Shown in pieces: positions 57,879 to 64,000 of a stretch of DNA of 64,000 nucleotides. This DNA is from Takashimella koratensis (taxonomy: Eukaryota; Basidiomycota; Tremellomycetes; Trichosporonales; Tetragoniomycetaceae), in contig BCKT01000003.1 of the NCBI GenBank assembly GCA_003116875.1, positions 1,187,185 through 1,251,184 of the forward strand, in the 5' to 3' direction. The position numbers were made by a program, and so were the translations under genes. Each line of letters opens with the position of its first letter. The first letter of the stretch is position 1. Under the pieces are notes generated by a model. It ran no database searches. It worked only from the letters and a program-made list of their open reading frames with translations, and was not told the origin of the DNA.

Positions 57879-58791
57879 TTGCGATAGCAACTAGGTCAAT
57901 CACCCGGAGACACTCTCTCTCAGAGGTGAGCTACGCATACTCGTCGCTCCAGGGCGGCGCGTGGTTAGGTGCATGTGGCGGGGGAAACGGTGCTATGGCG
58001 GTGGGGCCAGTTGCCATAGGCGCCGGAAACTTTGATAGATGATATTTTTACCAATTCTGAGAAGATCAAGCCTGGCTCAAGCGTTCAGCTGTCCCGGTTC
58101 TTGTTCGCAATTGTTTCTAAACGGAGGGATCAACCTTATGGGGGCAAGGTGGCTGCCTTTCGCCTCAGAGTAGGTGTCATAGCCTCATAATTTCGTTAGC
58201 TTACTAACGAATGACGCTAAGACATGAGACAAAGATCATATATATGTGTATTTCACGGATCCCGCCAGACAGGTAGGTGCTTTTTTGTCGAATATAAATC
58301 TTGTCATTCTAGTTTACAACGATTATCGCTAAGTAACCTCTCAGAGGGCAACCGCTACCGCTACCACAGTAGGCCTCAAAAATCCTTTCAGTTCAGAGGC
58401 TGGGATCATCCCCTTGCCAAGTCGTCCATCACGTCTGAAAACCAAATATTGAGTTTTCTGGAAAATGTCGGGCACATAATAAGTGTATGGAGGGATTTCT
58501 ACCTGTATGTCAAAGCTCCATTCCTGGCACAGAACAGGACCAGGGACAGGTGGACTGCCAACCAATTCTGGGTTCAAGCAGTTGGGGCAACAGTGACCTG
58601 GAGATGAGATTGATATGCCTTGTAGCTTCGCATTTCCGCCCAATCATGTATCTGCGGGAAACGACACCAATCGATACCATACGTCGACCCATGCTCTTGC
58701 AGTCTGTCCCACATATAATGTCAAGCTGCGAAACGGGTCGATAAAGCAAACGTTGGTCTGTGGCTGACGACAAAAAAATAAAAAACAAAAA
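57879..58791. other. Lower-GC intergenic region with a possible gene remnant
   Basis: The DNA here is visibly more AT-rich than the neighbours, for example at 58030-58060 and 58180-58330. On the minus strand 58640-58341 a frame of about 100 codons, without a usable ATG, has protein-like composition (HCCPNCLNPELV, IPPYTYYVPDIFQKTQYLVF, RRDGRLGKG). It ends at a TGA and may be a decayed or partial gene. No terminal repeats were recognised. Confidence 0.35.
58770..58791 (-). terminator. T-run Pol III terminator
   Basis: On the minus strand the sequence direct after the tRNA-Gly 3' end contains runs of five and seven T, then another run of seven, as expected for RNA polymerase III termination. 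Confidence 0.6.
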
Positions 58792-58864
58792 TACGCCCTT
58801 CGGGAGTCGAACCCGACTCTCTTCATTGGAAGTGAAGAATACTCAACCGATATACTAAAGGCGT
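58792..58864 (-). tRNA. tRNA-Gly(TCC)
   Basis: The minus strand folds into a standard cloverleaf: acceptor ACGCCTT/AGGGCGT with discriminator A, D-stem GTAT/GTAT, anticodon stem CTTCA/TGAAG with loop CTTCCAA (anticodon TCC), and T-arm TCGGG/CCCGA with loop TTCGACT. The internal A box (TAGTATATCGG) and B box (GGTTCGACTCC) fit the Pol III consensus, and several T runs follow the 3' end as terminators. The first pair is A1:U72 rather than the G1:C72 usual in cytosolic tRNA-Gly, and the D-arm has an organelle-like look. It could be nuclear-encoded and active, or a copy of a mitochondrial tRNA. Confidence 0.85.
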
Positions 58865-59032
58865 TTCTGTACCGATATACTAATCAGAATTTTTGGTACA
58901 CACAATTCTTGGAATTTGGTATATAATCTCTCAAAACTATGCGACAACCTCAGGGTTCCAGAATACCAACCGTCCACCTCATACTGTTGTGACCGTATCA
59001 TCATCCAAATCTATACTTGTCTGTACCAACTC

Positions 59033-62000
59033 ATGCTTGGCCCAGGCTTCAACCATCTCCCAGACGGCGCGGGCTCGTCTTCTTTGCCAGGGAGCAGGTC
59101 TGCGTCTCCAGCACCCGGCGCTCACCCGACCTCAGCTGCTACGGGCTCTCCTACTCTCGGCTCGACCATCCTCCGTCGTCCAGCGTCGCACGGACGGCTC
59201 GCCAAGCTCATGGTCCCTGGGAGATCGCGCAGCAACTCGGGCGCGTCCCAGGAGGCCTCAACGGTGACAGCTTATGCAGAGGAGATCATGGCGAGCAGTG
59301 GGCGGACGACGCCAGAGCAGCGTAGACGCTCAGCAAGAGGTGAGTAGACGCTCAGCTGCGGGATACGCGGTCCATGGCCAGCCGGAAGATGGACCAGGGG
59401 AGAGCCAGCTGGTCAGCGCTGACGGCGAAACAGCTGCTGCGGCGTCATTACTGGCGAGTGACTCAAAGTACAAGAAGTTCGCAGCTCAGGTCGACAGATG
59501 TCTTCAGTCATTTGAGAGCGTCAACGAGTGGGCCGACTTTATCTCATTCCTCTCCCGCCTTCTCAAGGTGAGTCCAGACCAGGTAGGCCTCGCTGTACTC
59601 TGACTGACCCGAGCAACACAGACACTTCAAACACCTTCCCCATCTTATTCTGAAATCCCGCGAAAGCTCATCGTCGCGAAACGACTCGCGCAATGCTTGA
59701 ACCCAGCTTTGCCGTCCGGTGTTCATACCCGAGCCCTTGATGTTTACGCCTACGTCTTCAGCATCATCGGCGTGGGTCTCTCTCGAGTCTCTCAACTTTG
59801 GTTGCAGCCCATAAGTCAGTCCACTAACTCTCTGCAGCACGAGGGGCTTCATCGAGACCTTCTCGTTTGGTCATCTGGCCTCTTCCCGTTCTTCCAGTTC
59901 GCATCCACCTCGGTCCGACCTGCTCTTATCAAGATCTACGAGCAATACTACATCCCACTCCGCGAAGATTTGCGACCCGCGACGAAAGCTTTGGTCTTGG
60001 CGCTCTTGCCTGGCATTGAAGAGGAGACGGGCGACTTCTTTGACAAGGTTAGGCCTCGTGTCTAGCCATGCTGACGTTCTGTAGATCTTGACATTACTCT
60101 CTCACCTCTCGGACGCAGTCTCGGCGTCATTCTTCTTGCAGAATGTCTTCCTGATCCTTGTTTCCGCACCGGGGTCGCGACTTGCCGCCTTGAATTACCT
60201 CAATCGAAAACTATCGGATCCTCTCGAGGACTTGGGTACGGACGCGGACTTTGGGCTGTTGATACGAGGAGTGGCTGCGACGTTGGGTGACGGTAACATG
60301 CTGGTCTGCAGAAGTGGTCTGGATCTGCTGCTTCGTATCTTGCCGCTAGACGGGGATATCATGCGGTAGGTTTGACAGAGAGACGTTTATCGTGGTATCT
60401 GACGGACAATAGTCAAGCAAGCGAGAGTGATCGTCAACTTCTCTTCCAGGCCGCGAGCGAGGTCGTCCTCCAAAGAGACATGTCGTTGAGTCGACGAGTG
60501 TACTCGTGGCTTCTCGGCAAGGGCGAGACTCCGGCTCTGCAGGTGGAATATCTCCAAGCAAACAGTATAGACATGCTCGTGCAAACTCTGCAGGTTGGTA
60601 TTTGGGTGAAGAGGTCGAGAAGCTCAACTGACATTCATCCAGTCCTCCATGAGCAACCTGGCTACGTCACACGATATCTCCGAAGGTCAAATACCATTCA
60701 AAGTGTTCCTTTCCCTTCTGGACAAGTGGGAGATTGGCGAGTCACTTTCGAGCAGGCTGTCGATACCAGCGTTGGAGGCGCTCCGTGATGCGTCCGCATC
60801 CCGTGGTGTCGACTCGAGGGAAGAGGTAAGCTGCCGAATTGCATCGTTGCGCTGACACGATAGGTGCGCTCTACAGCGATCGCGGTCTACGAAGCGGTTG
60901 AGCCTGAAGTCCTATGGCCGCAATTCCAGAAAGAGCTGTTGTCCGAGCTCGTACGCGGAGTGAACACGGTGAGTCATTGGTATCGTGACCATGAGCTGAC
61001 AATGTTAGCATTTGAGCCTGCTGCAATGGCTTGTATCGTGTGTTCACCAACACGACGATGAGGCGAAATTGGTTTTCATCCCTACACTTCTGGACGAACT
61101 GCTGAATGTGGTCAAAGTGAGTGGGGATTCCAATTCCTACGCTTCGTATCTGACCCTCACTTCGTATAGGATGGCAAAGTTGCAGACACGTGCATGGATT
61201 CAGCACTTCGCCTGGCATCGTCCTTGTTACATCTCGTCCCGGCTCAACTCTTCACATTGAGTACCCCACAACTCTCGTCAGGAAACGCCGTCATGTCGCC
61301 AGAACGGGGAACTTCGGCAACCATGAGCTCCCGTCTGACCGAGCAGAGCAAGAGCGTCAAGGCCGAGGCGATTCCCCGTATCGTTCATTCGGTCTTTACA
61401 GTTTGCGAGAAGACGCTCGCCAGTCAGAAATCGTCGGAAACGGTACTACTCGCCGTGGACTTGGCGTACATCCTTGTGGAACGCGAGGTCCCGCTACTCT
61501 CCGTCGTCGACGCGTCGGCTTGGGTGACAGCCATTCTTCAACGGCTTGGCAAAGTGAGTGAGAAGTTCGACATTGGCGTGACAAGGTATCTGACCGTGTC
61601 TGTAGGGCAAATCGTTCGCTGAAGTCGACGCCTTGGTCGATATTGCATTGAAAGCCAGCCGATCTCAAGCTTTCAATCCTCCTGTCGACATCTCCTCCGA
61701 CGAGGTGATCACTGGGATCCTCAATTCCGTGAGTCCATATCTGGGGACAAGAAACTGACGTCTAGCTCTTCCGCTACCTCAAACCGCTCGCGGCGCCGTA
61801 CCATGTTCGAGTCGTTGAACTGGTGTGGGAGTTCAATCAGCTGGCTGAGATCTACACCCTCGAGAATGTGATTGCTCGTCGCATGTCGGCTGTTGTTGGT
61901 AAAGTGGAGGCTTTCGAGGCATTTGGGGTTCTTTGGCGACAAACAGGTGAGTCGAGCTATTGGCTTTTGTTTGATCAATGCTGATGAAACACAGACGATG

Positions 62001-64000
62001 CTATGCTGCCCGGAGAAATATTTTACGTTCCGATGCTCATGATCCTTGACGGTTTGAAGAGCGACGATCCCGAGCTGCTGAGAATATGCGAGACCTGGAT
62101 GCGGTCTAACCTCCGTTCTTACTTCAGGTCAGTGTCTGTTGGTAGGTAAAGATGCTCGTTGAACTGACGCGACATGCTGCAGAATACTCGATCCCTTGCT
62201 CCGACGTATCATAGTGTCCATTCGTGCGCCACCGAGTAAGATCGACCGCTCGCAGATCCAGTACATCCTTCAGAACCTCGTCTCTCTCTTCAAGTTTGGC
62301 GGACAAGGTTTGAGCAAAGCCTGTCAGTCGACAGAGGTTGCCAAATCGTCCAACGCAGTGTTCAGCTCCTTGTGTAGTACAGGTAAGCGGTCAAAGAGTG
62401 TTCACGCTGAGACAAAAGCCTTCCCGAACGCCGTGTTCTACCTGGATGTGTTGGTGGAGATGTTGACTAGGTAAGCGTGTGCTGCTTTGGACGCTGGTAC
62501 AGGGTTGACGAATTAGCTTGCTTGGGTCTCAACGAGAGGCGCAGACACTGGACACTTCGCCGGCCGACCCGAGAGATCTTCGAGTAGAGACCGTGGCGCT
62601 CGAACTACTTCAAATGCTTGTCTCTCGAGGTGATCTGTCTGCCGGCTCAGTAACACTTGTCAAGTCGTCGCTGATGGAGAAACTCGAATCGGCCACTCGA
62701 CATCGACACCTCACTTTGCAAAACACCATGCTCCACATCTTGCATTCCGCCATCACGGCATCCATGGACAAGCCGCACCGCAGCCACCAACATAGCTTAT
62801 CGCTCACGTTATCCGAGAAATCACCTCGGCCAGACGACGACGCCCGAGTTGACTTTGATACCTCGCTCATCCGAATCATCTCGCTCGGATTGTCATCACA
62901 AGGCAACCAACCGGTCTTGCAACACTGGGTCGACTTCATCCTCATGACGTGCTCGTACCTCGAGCGCAAGCCGCATCTGGTCCAAGAACTATGCGACTGC
63001 GTGTGCGAGCAGTTACGAATAATGATGCTTCGAGTCAAGTCGGTACACCAGTTGCTCCCGTCGGTCACGGATGTCTTGTCGTCTGTGACCGATGCAGAGC
63101 CGACGATGCTCCTCACTCTCATCGAGCGTGTTGCCACGATGATGGGCGCACGTAGTGGGCAGAGGAAGAGTGAAGATGGGGTGAGGCCAACAGCAGAGGG
63201 AGGGAGTGGTATCTTGGGGTACCTCCCAACCGTCTTCTCCGTTGAAGCGCCCGCTGAAAGCTTTGTGAGTGGTGCCAGCACAGATTGAAGGATAAAGGTG
63301 CCTCGAGCTAACAGAATGAGCAGTCAAAGAGCACAGGACCGCGGTACCTGGACGACGTCATCGATGCGCTTCTCGTGACCTGGACCGTTACGTCTGAACA
63401 CGACTTGACAGGTCCCCCATCCGGCTCGGATACGCAGACTCGGTCACGGATACGCAACAGAGCCCGAAAGGTCCTGGAGAAGTTGTTCAAGCAGAAACCG
63501 TCCGAGATCATCCTTAGCTGTATCAATGTTTGGGCGAGCAAATCTGGTGACATCTCGGTAAGTCCACGTCAAGGAAGGAATAGTCAATGTCTAGTCCAAA
63601 GTTGACACTCGTTTACAGGACTCGTCCATCTTTGACTGCATCGATGTCCTCACGCCCAGTGCACAGAAAGTGGTCGAGATCATTTGCGATTTTCTCGGCA
63701 ACAAGACGGGTCGAGCTGCAGGACCCGACGCTCGCCCTGATCCTGCTTTCCTCGCGTTCCTCGAAGCGTATATTTCTAGACTCGAGGGCCCGATCGCGGT
63801 ACAAGTCTGGAACACGCTGTATGGTTATACTCGAGACGTGTTGAATGCGTCCAATACGCCCTCGGCGCGTTCGCAGCTCTTCGCTGTGTTGAGGTGGGTC
63901 TAGCAGCTTTCGGGGTTGTCAGTGCAATGTGAAGAGGCGCTGATGAAGGATCACTTGGCAGGTGCTTGACGGTCCTAGGCGGGACCGTGGCGACGACCAG
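59033..64000 (+). CDS. DOP1: DOP1/Dopey family protein, N-terminal two-thirds (3' end outside window)
   Basis: Nineteen exons fit in one frame to the window end, for about 1354 residues. They are 59033-59339, 59398-59567, 59622-59771, 59838-60047, 60085-60365, 60413-60593, 60643-60825, 60864-60968, 61009-61116, 61170-61553, 61606-61728, 61766-61946, 61995-62127, 62183-62382, 62419-62470, 62517-63264, 63324-63557, 63619-63893 and 63962 onward. The Dopey N-terminal domain starts at about residue 127: KYKKFAAQVDRCLQSFESVN, KLIVAKRLAQCLNPALPSGV, RALDVYAYVFSIIG, GLHRDLLVWSSGLFPFF, then VVLQRDMSLSRRVYSWLLG. Dop1 forms a complex with the flippase regulator Mon2 (and Neo1 in yeast) and acts at Golgi and endosomes in membrane traffic and cell polarity. 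A 100-residue Ser-rich leader precedes the domain. The intron at 60048-60084 is only 37 nt. Confidence 0.92.

Noticed and set aside
1..64000. Search for transposons, retroelements and viral genes
   Set aside because: No reverse transcriptase, transposase or integrase motifs, and no long terminal repeats, were noticed in any frame of the window.

Overview
The window looks like nuclear DNA of a basidiomycete fungus, probably a tremellomycete-type yeast. The reasons are the gene density (about one gene per 3 kb), genes split by many short GT-AG introns (mostly 45-120 nt, commonly with a CTGAC/CTAAC-like branch site close to the acceptor), fairly GC-rich coding sequence, and the families present (dynactin p62, EMC7, eIF2B alpha, DOP1, a GABA/choline-type permease, a GMC oxidoreductase). 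The class assignment is inference from style. All exon structures below were built by hand from splice sites and reading-frame continuity; no transcript data were available.

Layout. 1-583: 3' end of a Gly/Pro-rich gene (+). 3116-4730: Ser-rich single-pass membrane protein (+). 5869-9132: amino-acid/GABA-type permease (-). 10953-12133: WW-domain protein with Gln-, Gly/Met- and His-rich repeats (-), divergent from 12899-14883, eIF2B alpha (GCN3, +). 15350-17361: BTB-domain protein (-). 18379-22891: very large low-complexity protein ending in a CUE-like domain (-). 23876-26494: dynactin p62 (-). 26960-29443: membrane protein of unknown role (-). 31033-31129: intron-containing tRNA-Ala(CGC) (-). 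31578-33255: aldo-keto reductase (-), followed by a GA repeat and an assembly gap (33370-33684). 34059-35827: ABHD11/Imo32-type hydrolase (-). 36766-38892: unrecognised long ORF with signs of frame switching (+). 39182-40630: EMC7 (-), divergent from 40895-42017, a small unknown protein (+). 42909-45623: secreted, probably GPI-anchored GMC oxidoreductase (+). 46046-48728: charged, probably nuclear protein (+). 49093-54460: 1665-residue multi-START-domain protein with a C-terminal membrane anchor (-). 55470-57878: intronless U-box/ankyrin/MORN-repeat protein (+). 58792-58864: tRNA-Gly(TCC) with an organelle-like first base pair (-). 59033 to the window end: 5' part of DOP1 (+).

No functional cluster is evident: most genes are conserved housekeeping functions (translation initiation, dynein motility, ER membrane-protein insertion, Golgi/endosome traffic, amino-acid uptake) in mixed orientation. 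No transposon, CRISPR array or virus-like block was seen. The most unusual stretch is 54.5-58.9 kb. There an intronless gene with an architecture atypical for fungi (helical N-terminus, degenerate U-box, one ankyrin-like repeat, about nine MORN repeats) sits beside lower-GC DNA holding an ORF remnant and the odd tRNA-Gly. It is the best candidate for horizontally acquired or poorly described material. Other notable points are introns of only 33-38 nt, exons of 18-25 nt that carry active-site residues, a three-START lipid-binding protein, and an AKR gene with a mitochondrial-type leader plus an internal start.
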